A stretch of DNA of 64,000 nt from Monodelphis domestica (lineage: Eukaryota; Chordata; Mammalia; Didelphimorphia; Didelphidae): assembly GCF_027887165.1 (NCBI RefSeq), contig NC_077235.1, positions 18,545,383 through 18,609,382 on the forward strand, read 5' to 3'. Below, piece by piece: positions 36,661 through 46,540 of this stretch. Within the stretch, counting starts at the first letter, position 1. Each line of letters starts with the position of its first letter. The notes beneath the pieces were generated by a model that was not told where the DNA came from, ran no database searches, and saw only the letters and a list, made by a program, of their open reading frames with translations. A program made the position numbers and the translations under genes.

Positions 36661-36834
36661 ACTGCTCTAAAGGCAAAGATTTTGGAAATGCACCCCCCAC
36701 ACACACATACACACCAGCATAAACAACACTTCTTTGTTGTTCTGCCACCCATAAACTGCAGAACTAGGAGACAATTAGGACTAGGCTTTTTCTAAGCTCT
36801 AACAAAACTATTACTTGAAGAAAGAGGTGATTTT

Positions 36835-36895
36835 CCTCATTAATTGATTAATGAGGAAATTAATTAAACTCTAATTAATCCCTCATTTTGTAATG
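36835..36895. promoter_or_regulatory. TAAT/ATTA cluster with 10-bp-arm palindrome
   Basis: 'cctcattaat' and its exact reverse complement 'attaatgagg' are separated by 'tg' (36,835-36,856), giving TAATTGATTA, the spacing of a P2 paired-homeodomain site. Two further ATTAAT/TAATTA groups follow within 40 bases. The cluster lies 2 kb from the CpG island. Binding is an inference. Confidence 0.4.
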
Positions 36896-37636
36896 GTGAA
36901 GTTGATCATTTCAACTGAAGGGTAAGACTTTCTAGCTAACTCTCTTAAATGTCATCATACCAGATATGGTTCATGGAGCTCCTTTTGGATGCTAAGAATT
37001 CTTCCCCTCTGTTCTATATCTCAAGTAGACTATACTTTTAATAATGAAGTCAGACTGCATTAACTTTTTTTGACTAGCAGGCCACACTCTCTTTGCTCTA
37101 AACCCCAACATTGGCCACATCTTGTCCAACTTGGTCTCCCCTAGCCTTTATGTGTGTGGTTGGATTTCTGATCTTAAGTGTGCCTAAGACTTTGTATTTA
37201 CCCATACTGCATTTCTTCTAGTGACATTTGGTCCATTTTTCCAATTCATTGGGGGACATTCTTATAAAGTCCCACTCTACAGGTGACTGAAGAAGTGACT
37301 TATTAAGGAACTTCAGCCAAGTACCCCTGCTGTAGCCTTGGGCCTGTAGCTTTGTCCCTGATGCCCACAGGCCAGCTCAACTCTTGATCCCCTCCCCACA
37401 ATCACACTCAAGGCTTATTTTCTAGCTAAATACATAATGTAAATACCTTAACAAGCCTAGTCATCCCAAGGTTTATCAATGTAATCTCTAAAACGTGATG
37501 CCTTTAAATGAACACAATATTACAGGTGGGGTCTGAGCAAGGCAGACTCAAGTGGAACCATCACTTACCTCATTCTGGACACTTTTATTAATGCAGGGTA
37601 ACACTGCATTACATTTTTTTTTGACTCCTGCTGGGC
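36896..37636. other. Unassigned sequence
   Basis: No gene or repeat was recognised. Confidence 0.5.
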
Positions 37637-37639
37637 TTG

Positions 37640-37990
37640 CAGTGTCCCCTCCCCTCTCCCCCCACCCGACCTAACCCCGCCCCTCACCCCACCCCGCCCC
37701 GCCCCTCGCCCCTCCCCAACGCAGTTCCCTCCTCCTCGTCAATCCCCACCCCAATCCCCGCCCACCCGACTCTCAGTCCCCTCCCATCCACCCCCTCCTT
37801 CCAGTCCCTCCCACCCACCTCCCTCTTTCCAGTCTCCTCCCACCCACCTCCCTCCTCTAAGCCCCCTCCCATCCACCTCCTCCTCTCGCAGCCCCTCCCA
37901 TCTCCCCCTCCCAGTTTTCTCTCAACCATTTTGCCCTCCCCACCTCTTCATCCAAGGTTTCTCCCCTCCCCACCCAACCTGCCCTGCCCC
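37640..37990. repeat. C-rich tract, imperfect CCTCCCACCCACCTCC repeats
   Basis: About 350 bases almost without G on the plus strand. Left part: GC-box-like 'ccccgcccc' words. Right part: repeats of 'tcccacccacctccctc' and 'cagtccctcccacccacc'. The minus strand has many G-tracts (quadruplex or SP/KLF-site potential). The 127-codon Pro/Ser frame at 37,637-38,020 is due to this composition. Confidence 0.85.
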
Positions 37991-38224
37991 TATTCTCTAC
38001 ATTTGCAATTGGTATTTTGAACTTAAATCCAGGACTTTACATTTTTCTTTCTAGTTTTCATTTAGACTCGCTCTCTTCTTGCAGCCTGTCCCTCTCTGGA
38101 TCCCGAATCTCCTTTGAGGTCATTTCATTAGGGAAAGGGAAAGACTTTTCCTGTCAGTTTTTGCCTAAACTCTTAAAAAGACATTTCCTCAGGAAAGGGG
38201 CGGTTTTCAAGGTAGAAGTTTTCT

Positions 38225-38310
38225 CCCCTAGCAAATTGGGGAGGGGGGAGGGAGAGAGGAAGAGAGAGAGGGAGAAAGGAAGGAGAGGCGAAGGGAAGAA
38301 AACTGAAAAC
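38225..38310. repeat. Short purine-rich tract
   Basis: 'gggaggggggagggagagag' followed by 'gaagagagagagggagaaag' and 'gaaggagaggcgaagggaag' on the plus strand. Composition is like the large GA array, but it is short. Confidence 0.7.
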
Positions 38311-39097
38311 TCTTAGGATTTACTTGGGCTTGGGTAGGGAGTATGGTGCTCTTCCTGCAGCTTGGTGCGCGCTGCTGTTTGAAGAGAGGATGGAGTGGGA
38401 GATAGAGGCGGCCAGAGGCCAGAAAGGACAGAGGAAAGGAGAAGCGAGCCAGAGGGGAATGAGATGACAATGACACAGGACGGCTCGATTGGGTCTAGTC
38501 TCGTCTGTTTTCTTCTAGTCTCTCTGCCCTGTCGCGGCTAACTCTCCCTCCAGCTGGGGAAGCGGTTTGGGGCGCAGCCTTTAAAAATTTGTCCAATATC
38601 TTAGTTATCACATCCTCCGTGCTTAGGCTGGAGGAGTAACGCTCAAGTGAGAGAAATAGCCCCACGTGCACTCTGACAGTTAATGTGGGAGTTTTCATAA
38701 AGTAACCCGCTAAATGGTGTGGAAGGTATGGAAGGGAGAGGGGTTAATCTAGCTGTCTAGCAATTAATTGATCGATCAAAGGACGGGGCTCCCCTCAACC
38801 AAAAACCTGGCATTTTTTCCTTCCTGGAAAAGAGGGGCAAAGGGAGGGGACGCCCGAGAGCGTTCCTGGGCAATGAGTCCGCAGGCATAGTCTAAACCCA
38901 GAGAGCAGGAAAGCTCAACTAGATAGATGATCTATGCTGAATAAATTGACATTGGTGTTTCTTTGGCACAAGATACTCACCAGGTTATCAAGGTCTTCGG
39001 ATTCAGTCGGAACTGGTGCTCCCACAGCCGCCGGCCGGTTCCCTCCACATTACGCCATAGCGGCGGCGACTGTGCGCGGTAGCTAAAGTGGTGGCAC

Positions 39098-39691
39098 TTA
39101 CCCACTAGAGCTACCGCGACAGTGGCTACGGACCGCAAAGAGGGCGACAGTGGTGGTGGCGCCTGGGCCGGTGGGGACCGCGGTGGTGGCGGCGGCTGAC
39201 CGCGGGGGTGCCCGCAGCTGTGGCACTGCCGCCGCTGCGGCGGCAATGCCGCCGCAGCGGCGGCTCAGGAGAGCACGCTCTCCTGGCCGGACCTCTGGGG
39301 CTCTTCGGGGGCTCTTCGGGGCTGACTGGGCTTCCTCCTCCTCCTCTCGCACGCCGAGGCTCTTCTTCAGCGGCTCGAGGCCAGTGGAGGCTTCTTCTTC
39401 TTCTTCTTCTTCAGGGACTTCGGCGGCTGCTGTTCTTCTTCTGCTGCCTGGTGCTTGACAGTTTCGCAGACTGCAAGAAGCCGGGGTGGTGCAGCCCCTT
39501 TTCAATACTAAGGGGGAGGGACCAAAAAGGGGGGGGCCAGTGGGGAGGAGGAGGAGACGGGGGCTCCAGGGAGGGAGGGGGGAGAAAGAGTGCCCAGTCG
39601 CCTGCCGGGAGGGGAGGGAATGGTGCAGCGCCAAGGGCTGGTCCCCCCTCCCCACACTCACATAGGCGCGCACACAGACTGTCGCACACAC
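39098..39691 (-). CDS. Candidate first coding exon, unknown product
   Basis: A 197-codon minus-strand frame from ATG at 39,691. Its stop codon TAA lies inside a perfect GTAAGT donor, so a spliced transcript would leave the frame open after codon ...SSSG (exon end at 39,102, phase 2). The translation is Pro/Ser-rich near the N-terminus. It has an acidic EVPEEEEEEEAS block around residue 95, a second run of five Glu, and an Ala-run near residue 154, followed by Thr/Ala. No signal peptide or known domain was recognised. Against it: overlapping long frames exist on the plus strand (39,208-39,813) and in another minus frame (39,411-39,971), which GC-rich islands often produce, and no downstream exon was found. 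It could equally be a 5' untranslated exon. Confidence 0.25.
   Translation of the reverse strand: MCATVCVRAYVSVGRGDQPLALHHSLPSRQATGHSFSPLPPWSPRLLLLPTGPPLFGPSPLVLKRGCTTPASCSLRNCQAPGSRRRTAAAEVPEEEEEEEASTGLEPLKKSLGVREEEEEAQSAPKSPRRAPEVRPGERALLSRRCGGIAAAAAAVPQLRAPPRSAAATTAVPTGPGATTTVALFAVRSHCRGSSSG
39228..39264. repeat. Perfect 18-bp-arm palindrome in CpG island
   Basis: 'gccgccgctgcggcggca' (39,228-39,245) and its exact reverse complement (39,247-39,264) are separated by a single A. Each arm is itself nearly self-complementary. This could form a very stable hairpin or cruciform. Confidence 0.9.
39325..39415. repeat. CTC/CTT trinucleotide repeats
   Basis: 'tcctcctcctcctct' at about 39,330 and a run of about eight TTC/CTT units at 39,391-39,412. 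They encode leucine- or glutamate-runs depending on strand. Just upstream 'ggggctcttcg' is repeated in tandem near 39,297-39,320. Confidence 0.8.
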
Positions 39692-40096
39692 TGCCCCCCC
39701 CCCCTCTCACACACCCCCGCACCCCTCTCTCCCCACCTCTAAGGGGCGGCCGCTGCTTGCTGACGCGGGAAACGGGGGAAAGGGGTGGGGGCCAACAGGA
39801 GGTAAATCTGTAAGTTACCAATCGCGCGGTAAAGGAGGCAGGAGCCCGGCTGCCCCTGGCTCGCTCCCTCACTTGCTCGCTGGAGGTAAAATAACGGAAA
39901 ATATGCTCCTCGAGGGCTTCGGCTCCTCCGGAGCAAGCGAGCAGCGTGGTATTTTCCCGCGGCTGTACCATCCCATCCCCTTCAAGTTTAACTCATTCAC
40001 ATTTTCCTACGGAAGTTTCCCAGCTCGCTTTTCTCGCAAGCAAACAGGCAAACAACCCTAAAGCTACTTCGTTCTTTCAAACAGGGGCTTCTTGGG

Positions 40097-40402
40097 CTAG
40101 AGTAGTGGAAGCGGGGGGAAGGCGAGCCGAGTAGCTCGTGTCTGCAGAACGCATCCCAAACTGTGGAAAGGGGCTTGGCACCGGATTGCCCAGGTTTTAG
40201 GCATAAGCTGCCTCTTTTCGTCTCCCCAAAGAACAGTGTAAGTGAGCTTACAATGTGACAGGATGTTCCGAAGTGTTTCGATGGTGTCCCGCTGCATCGC
40301 CCAGAGCTGCTTGTTGTCTGTATGGAATCGTGACCGTAGCAGTAGCCGTCTGGGGAAGCACTCTGGAGGTAGGAGGCGGGGTGGGGGTGGGGGGTGATGC
40401 AC
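40097..40402 (-). CDS. Weak candidate frame in CpG island, unknown product
   Basis: A 101-codon minus-strand frame with a mixed, globular-looking stretch (HTDNKQLWAMQRDTIETLRN) around residues 27-46 that is not low-complexity. A donor-like 'catt|gtaagc' lies within it. On the plus strand the same DNA has a 46-codon frame from ATG 40,263 (MFRSVSMVSRCIAQSC...) ending just beyond a gag|gtagga donor-like site. At most one is likely real and neither was recognised. Confidence 0.15.
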   Translation of the reverse strand: MHHPPPPPRLLPPECFPRRLLLRSRFHTDNKQLWAMQRDTIETLRNILSHCKLTYTVLWGDEKRQLMPKTWAIRCQAPFHSLGCVLQTRATRLAFPPLPLL

Positions 40403-40470
40403 CCAGCCCAGTTTTCAGCCTACCTTTTTGCCCAAACCGCAGTGGACCCTAGGGACCCCCCTTTTTGCAT

Positions 40471-41970
40471 TTCTCCCTCTCCCCAAATAATTCCAAGGCG
40501 CTAGACAATTCGCTTATGCTCTTTGGGGTCTGGGCACTCCACAGCACTGGGGCTAATTCCTCCAAGAATAGAAAAAGATATTAAATTGTCTCCGGCTCCC
40601 CTAATCCTCTGATTCTTGCCGGGAGTATGTAGCTTGTGGATGGGGTGGGGTCCCGATCCCTGCCTATACGCAGATGCCTATAGACTCCATTATTTCCCTA
40701 AGATTCCTGTCTTAAGCTCTGTGATTCTATCAAAATTAATTTTACCTTTTGGGGCTCAATGGAAAAAGAATCTGTCTCTAGCTCCGTGCGTTTCTTGAAA
40801 TAAAGAACCTCTTCTATGAAATGAGAAGAGGAAAAAGTTAGCTGTTAGGAGAGAAGGTGGCACAATATTCTTCCCGGTTTGAACCCGTGCAACAGATGCT
40901 TGTTTGGGGGAAACTTTGCTGGTAGGGACACAGCCCCTACAGGTCTTGGGCAACTAGGCAAATTGTAGTTTGGGATTAAGAGTTCTCCAAGCCCTAAAAT
41001 TTCCCCATGAGAGCTAATTTATCCAGGAAACCTATCCCCTTTTTGCTGCTTTAGACAGATATTTGCCAGGAGGCTTCTCATATGTTTGGGTGTGGGTTCA
41101 TCCCTTTTTCACAAATCTTTCTCCAAGAGGCAATGAGTTCTGAGCAAAAAAGCACTTTCATTTTCACCAACATATTTCCAACAGTCACATCTAATATCCT
41201 GATTGAAAACACAAGACATGTGTGATTAAACTGGATCATGTATGTAAAAGAACACATTGTAGTTAGAAAATAGAGGGGAAATATTATTCTTAGCTTCTAG
41301 CTGACTGCTCCCAAAGAATATGGAGGCTCTGCTAATTACTAGGAGATATTAATGCTAGGCAGAGAGTATATGACAATAAATTCTGCTAATTATAACTGTT
41401 TTGCCAGTGACCACCAGAATCCCTCTGATCTTTTTCTTCTGCCCATCTGTGGAGCTGGTCCTTCTCATATCCTGTCCTTCCCAAAGTCTATTCAAATCAA
41501 CCAGACTTTGGAACTCCCTTATCACATTTTCCCTGAAGGTAGGTTAGGTTTATTTTATACTCTTTTCTCTTCCTTTAATTAGCCATTACCTCTACTCCTC
41601 AACTACCACTACAAGCCCATCCACAACCTTATCTTGATTTATTAGCATGCACTTCCCATCAAAGCTATTATAAGGGCTCCTTTTTGTGCAAGAGTCCTGC
41701 CTGCCTATTATATATGCCCCAGGTGCTCTGGACCCTTTTGGAGAAGTTAGTGTAAGGGTTTAGAGACCAGGGTTCATTTTCCTCCTTTCTCTGTTTTTCT
41801 GTCAGATGCTGGAAATTTGAAAACAAGCTGCAATACTTTTTTGGTCTGTTGGAGGAGCTCTAAATATTCCCGCCATGATTTCTTGCATTTTCTTTATCAT
41901 AGCTCCTAAGACTCCTTCCCCCTCCCCTCTCCTTCTTTTACTTTAACCCCCTATCCACAGCAGCTAGCCA

Positions 41971-41971
<1 letters not shown>
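40471..41971. other. Sequence right of the CpG island, unassigned
   Basis: No gene or repeat was recognised. CpG falls quickly after 40,700. Small frames at 40,616-40,953 and 41,352-41,582 have no recognised product. Confidence 0.5.

Positions 41972-42029
<58 letters not shown>
41972..42029. repeat. (AC)n microsatellite
   Basis: About 57 bases of uninterrupted AC dinucleotide. A valine/cysteine-run frame on the minus strand is its artefact. Confidence 0.97.
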
Positions 42030-42030
<1 letters not shown>

Positions 42031-43890
42031 CCTTAGGTAATTCTGACCTTGGGAATATAAGAATCTTAGCCTATTGATAAAAATCTGATGATAGTCATTC
42101 TTCCCATTCCCTTTGGCACCAAAAGTCCAAAATCTGGGTGCCATGAAGAAAGAGTGAGAAAAATATAATGACTGTTTATCATGGAAGGAGAAGAGCAGAA
42201 AATATTTTTTCTTTGTATTTTGAGAGTGTAAATTATACATATAAACTATTCTTCAGGATTTTGTTAGCATCTTTCTCCTCCTTTCTTTCCTTGGGACAAG
42301 CTTTGGCTTGAACTGTCCAGATGTTACATAGTTGGCTGAAAAATTCAAAGAGATCTTGGTTACTGAGAAAAGCAGATTTTTTCCCTTTCTTGTAATGTTG
42401 GAAATTCATCTTTTTGTCCCAGGGAAAGTGCTGTATGGCTAAAGCTTAGAGAACTGGGTAACAGCCTTTAATAGTAACACTAGCTATGCCTTTAAGTTTA
42501 TAGTCTATATATAAATGTGGGAGAAAAGAGAATTACAAAGATATACAAGGTAATCTGTAATCTATTGTCATAAATCTTTCCTGACTAACCTTACCTCAGA
42601 TCTAGCTGTGTTCCTATAACAAGATATAACTCAACAATTACTAAAATGATTTATATTTGTGCTTTGGGGAAATCAGACTGTTTTTACTTAAATTTTTTTT
42701 ACTGAAATTTAAAAGAAATAGGAAAAGGGATTTGTTTTCCTTTAATAACTAACAACTGTGACTGGGGTTTAGATAACAAACCATTTAGTTAGTGGATGGC
42801 TATTTGGTCCATTTTTTCTTAGCTAACATATGACAATTCCTAAGCTCAGTAAAAATCTATTGATCATACAGGGAACTAGATAATCAACAGGTTGTCTTAA
42901 GCAATGAACAATTTCTCTTTTACTACTCGACTCAGCTAAGCATCAGTTCTTATTACAGAATGAAGTCTGAAAAAATACTCTTCTCAGTCTCTAGATCTAC
43001 TGTTATTCAGATGGTTTTCCTTAACTAGGATATGACAGTTATAGTGTCTTTAATGCTTCATAAGTTTAGGAAATATATATTGATTAGACATGGAACTAAA
43101 ATTGAATAATTTCTATTTTGCTATTACCTCAGCTCAGCTGAATGTCAGTTCTCATAGGAAAAAAACAACCGCATTTTTCTCAGTCCCGACATCTACTATT
43201 TATTAAGAAGGTTTTCCACAATGCAGTTGAACAGGGATATGGACTGAACCCGATTTCACTGGGAAATGGAACTCCTGAGGAAAGAAACTCTCCATGCAAG
43301 GGAGGGCACCTTTGGGGCAACTGAGAGTCTTAAAATATTGCCTTGAACCCTGGGAAGTGAAATCATTTTGCTAAGTCACAGCTAATATGTGTTGGGGGAT
43401 CTTGAACCCATACCTTTCCTTCTTTGAGGCTAGCTATCTACTCACTACAGTAGCCTGTTTCTCAATAGGTTAACCCTTATTTTATGTCCCTTTCATAACA
43501 GGTAAGGAATAGAGATTTCTTTTATTTGAATATGAAAATAAGATGCCTTGTTGTTGTTGTTTTAAATTGCCTTCTCATGAATAGCTTTCAGATCAAGTTA
43601 AACCACAGACAGTTTGCCACATTATTGTGGTTAAGAGGGTTTTTTCCCATGATAGGCTAGATTTTCAAGTAAACCCAAGGAAATAGCAGAGACCCATTTT
43701 CAAAGGGCAAATAATTACGTGAGTAAAATTGTCAATGGGCAGTAAATGCATAGATTCCTTTTATGGTAGATTGAACAATTAAAGATAATGACAGAAGTAA
43801 TCCTAAGTGTTTGACATAAAATTCACTGTAATACAATTTTTAAAGTAGGAAGTGCATCAGTAGCTGTCTGTATATGTGTGTGTACACACA
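42030..43890. other. Unassigned sequence
   Basis: No gene or strong repeat was recognised. At 42,759-43,140 two stretches echo each other ('ctattgatcatacagggaac' with 'atattgattagacatggaac', each followed by Cys/Thr-free AT-rich DNA and then 'ctcagcta/ctcagctg' and 'cagttct'), hinting at an old local duplication of about 230 bp. Confidence 0.4.
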
Positions 43891-43894
43891 AACA

Positions 43895-43965
43895 CATCCT
43901 GAGGGCCTACTATGTGCTCAGCACTAAGTTAGATTCTGGGGATGATACAAACTATTTCTAAAACA
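43895..43965 (+). repeat. Old mammal-wide repeat fragment
   Basis: 'gagggcctactatgtgctca', 'gcactaagttagattctggg' and 'gatgatacaaac' fit the same old family as 4,925-5,045. Confidence 0.5.
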
Positions 43966-44344
43966 TTCAGCCTGATGACAGCCTCTGTCTACCTCTGAGG
44001 CTTGCTTCTCACACCCTGATGTGAGACGTTTAGTTTTCTGGACTGTACACGGTCAGCAAAGAACTGGCTAATTAATATCTTTCTGCTGTTCTTTCTCTAG
44101 GGATTTTTCATTGAACCTCTGTCCTCATCACAAACTGTGGGTCCTTTACTTCCTTAAGCAATTGGAATCATAAATCTCAATGAGTGAGTAGCTCGAGTTG
44201 GCTGTCCTTAGTAAGGGGATTTCTCCACTGGGTGGCAGATTGGACTTATTAACCTCTAAGCTAGTTTTCTGGGCTACATCATTCCCCCAAATGCAGCATT
44301 TGCATTTGCTCTGACTTCTGCTCTTCTCCCTATTTCTGCTGCTT
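43966..44344. other. Unassigned sequence
   Basis: No gene or repeat was recognised. Confidence 0.5.
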
Positions 44345-44560
44345 GCTTTAACCTGTTGTACGGTGTAAGTGGAGAGCGGTACTGCTGGGAGACAAAGGTC
44401 ACTTGTGCCATGTGATCTTGGTCAACTCACTTAACCTCTGGATGTCCCAGTTTTCTGATAGGTAGAATAATACTTGCTTTGATTATCTTACAAGGTTCTT
44501 GTGAGGATCAAATAGCAATGGATGCAAAAATGCCATGCAGACATTCTTGTTGTTTTTGCC
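44345..44560 (+). repeat. CORE-SINE/MIR-like element
   Basis: 'catgtgatcttggtcaactc', 'acttaacctctggatgtccc', 'aggttcttgtgaggatcaaa' and 'atgcaaaaatgccatgcaga' follow the order of a forward MIR or CORE-SINE. Confidence 0.55.
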
Positions 44561-45119
44561 ATGCTATTATTCTCTTTTTCTGTGGGCCTCACATAGAAAG
44601 AGCCTTGGGACAAGTCAATTTCCATCCACTCTACTTTCATATCTAAAATTATATGAACAATTGAACCAGTGAACAAAATAACTGCTCTTTCCTCTTTGTA
44701 CTTGAATAAAACCATTAGCATCTAAAGGTAGTCTTCCATACATGGCCAAAAGTATCCTCAGGACCACTCCAGCCAGGAAGCAGGCAGTACAAGTGGGAGG
44801 TAGTGCTCTCATCCCATTCTCTCATGCTTTTCATCTCTCTTAATGGATCTTGTTCTGTTTTGAAAGTTTGTCATTTCACATAGCTTGGAAAAGATGGGCA
44901 TATGTTATGTTCAGACAGTGGTAGGCAACAATTTGCTTTAGGATAATAATGGTCAAGTTTCAAGGAAACTTTACGGATGGAGCTTTCGGGGGTATTTGGA
45001 TGTTTACATTTGCACTGGGAGGATTTGCCATCTGTCAGTCCATGAAAGAAAGGGAACTTGTGGTAGACAATCTTGACGGGCTTCGTACCCGGTAGGTATT
45101 TTTGATAGGTGCTAAATTT
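44561..45119. other. Unassigned sequence
   Basis: Overlapping short frames on the minus strand (44,488-45,155) have ordinary composition but no recognised domain. The portion next to the LINE-like fragment at 45,120 may belong to the same old element. Confidence 0.35.
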
Positions 45120-45290
45120 TGATAACCTACAACATTCTCTATCTTTTCCTTGCATAGAAGACTAAATCCAGGATCACTAAGGAAAAGTGCTCTATAATTT
45201 TTGGTAACAATAATCTGGTCCTAAATTTCCATCATGAAGCCCTTCATGGTCACAAACAAGCCTACATCAGCCAACCATCCGTTCACTGCT
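45115..45290 (-). repeat. Possible RTE/BovB-like LINE coding remnant
   Basis: One minus-strand frame reads ...VNGWLADVGLFVTMKGFMM, a stop, then DQIIVTKNYRALFLSDPGFS LLCKEK. This resembles the tail after the reverse-transcriptase domain of RTE-type LINEs, where a '...TEGFLMAAQDQ...TKNYR...CRLC' pattern is usual. It is a degraded piece with at least one in-frame stop and no complete domain. Identification rests on memory of that pattern and is weak. Confidence 0.3.
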
Positions 45291-46239
45291 TCCTTTTCAA
45301 CATATTGTTCCCTGGCTTCACACAGATGCTATCCATGTTCAATTCTTGGATCGTAGGCATTTCATAGACCCCATCCAGAGGTAAACCATTCCTGGTTAAA
45401 TTTTTTTTTCAAATCCTTGTATCAGCTTGGATTCCTGCTTATTCCCAAACTATTTTGGTATGTTTGGGTTTTTTTTTCCTATTTATCATGTTAATCATTG
45501 TCATTGTTGTTGTTGTTATTATTTTGTTTCAGGACTCCTGATTACTTGCCTGGTTATCTAGACTCTTGATCTTCAGCATATTCCTGGTTCCTCTGGCCCT
45601 AGTTACCAGCTTGCCTCTGCTCTCCTTCACTGCTGTCCAAAGTATTGGCTCTGAGAGCTAACTAGTAGGAAGTGGGACTCTATTAAGGAAACAAATTCAA
45701 CATACATCACTTATGGTCTTGCAAATATTAAACTCTTCCAGTCCTCTACTTATTATTGGGAAATGCACTTCATTGATAGTTCTTTTTTGGTGGTGGTGGT
45801 GGTGGGGTGTTGGAAATGGAGCCATGAGATTCTATTGTGTTTTTATTGGCTTCTAGGCAATCCATACCAACCTTCTCATTTCTGTAAGTCAATGACTTCA
45901 ACAAAGTACCAGAAAACAGAGCAGGATCAACTAGGCTATGTTGCAGGATTTCGTTTTTTGCCATGAATTTTTGGAAATGGGGGCTAGATGAAAAGCGAGG
46001 GACTTCCCAGTCTAGTGATTTCGACTAAGCTAAACAGTCACTCTTGTTTGAACTTTGGACCTTTGTGATATTTTATCAAATGTAAAAAGGAACCTAGTTA
46101 TCTGGCATTCGTGTTTCTAACATTTTTATAGTGATCACAATATTATTGATTTTTAAATTAAATATAACTTTTAAAAATAGCTAGCTGCATTCTTGTGTGT
46201 AATTTTATTGTGGCTTGGGACCAAACTTTTTGGTATAGG
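45291..46239. other. Unassigned sequence with GTT/GGT runs
   Basis: No gene was recognised. 'gttgttgttgttattatt' near 45,505 and a (GGT)n of about 17 bases near 45,789-45,806 are short simple repeats. Confidence 0.5.
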
Positions 46240-46488
46240 AAGGAATTCAGGATGGTGGGATAGGAAGGGAGCTGAAACTCAAGTAAGAACCCTAATGGGA
46301 TCCCATCACTACCACTTAGTGGTGGGATGACCTTGGGTGAGTTACTTCAGTTGTCATACCTCTAAAATGGAGAAACTTGCATTAACTAGCCCAAAGAAGA
46401 GTTGTGAGGGCCAACTAAGATAACCCATGCAAAGCACTTTGCAAATCAGTAAATGCTCTTATAACATTTTAAGTTGTTTGTTATTATT
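46240..46488 (+). repeat. CORE-SINE (Mar/Mon-like)
   Basis: 'gggatgaccttgggtgagtt', 'gttgtcatacctctaaaatg', 'gaagagttgtgagggccaac' and 'gcaaagcactttgcaaatca' then 'gtaaatgctcttataacatt' with a 'gttattattgtcat' tail. This is the order of a forward CORE-SINE, and it leads directly into the ATC repeat. Confidence 0.65.
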
Positions 46489-46500
46489 GTCATCGTCATT

Positions 46501-46540
<40 letters not shown>

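Larger units (their letters stand above)
38960..40470. promoter_or_regulatory. CpG island, probable promoter
   Basis: CpG is dense from about 39,000 to 39,900 ('gccgccggccggttccc', 'gcggcggcgactgtgcgcgg', 'cgcgcacacagactgtcgca') and frequent to about 40,450, in strong contrast to the CpG-poor flanks. Donor-like sites lie on the minus strand (after 39,102: gg|gtaagt; after 38,981: ctg|gtgagt) and on the plus strand (after 39,801: ggag|gtaaat; near 40,368: gag|gtagga). Either direction or both could be transcribed. No TATA box near a start was identified. Confidence 0.75.

Noticed and set aside
37637-38020. 127-codon Pro/Ser frame
   Set aside because: It follows from the C-rich tract. No domain, and the opposite strand gives an equal Gly-rich frame.
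39208-39813. 201-codon plus-strand frame in the CpG island
   Set aside because: Gly/Arg/Leu runs follow from GC-rich triplet repeats. It overlaps two long minus-strand frames and has no recognised domain. The minus frame was kept only because of its splice donor.
39411-39971. 186-codon minus-strand frame in the CpG island
   Set aside because: It overlaps the other minus frame in a different phase, is Pro-rich and has no donor at its end.
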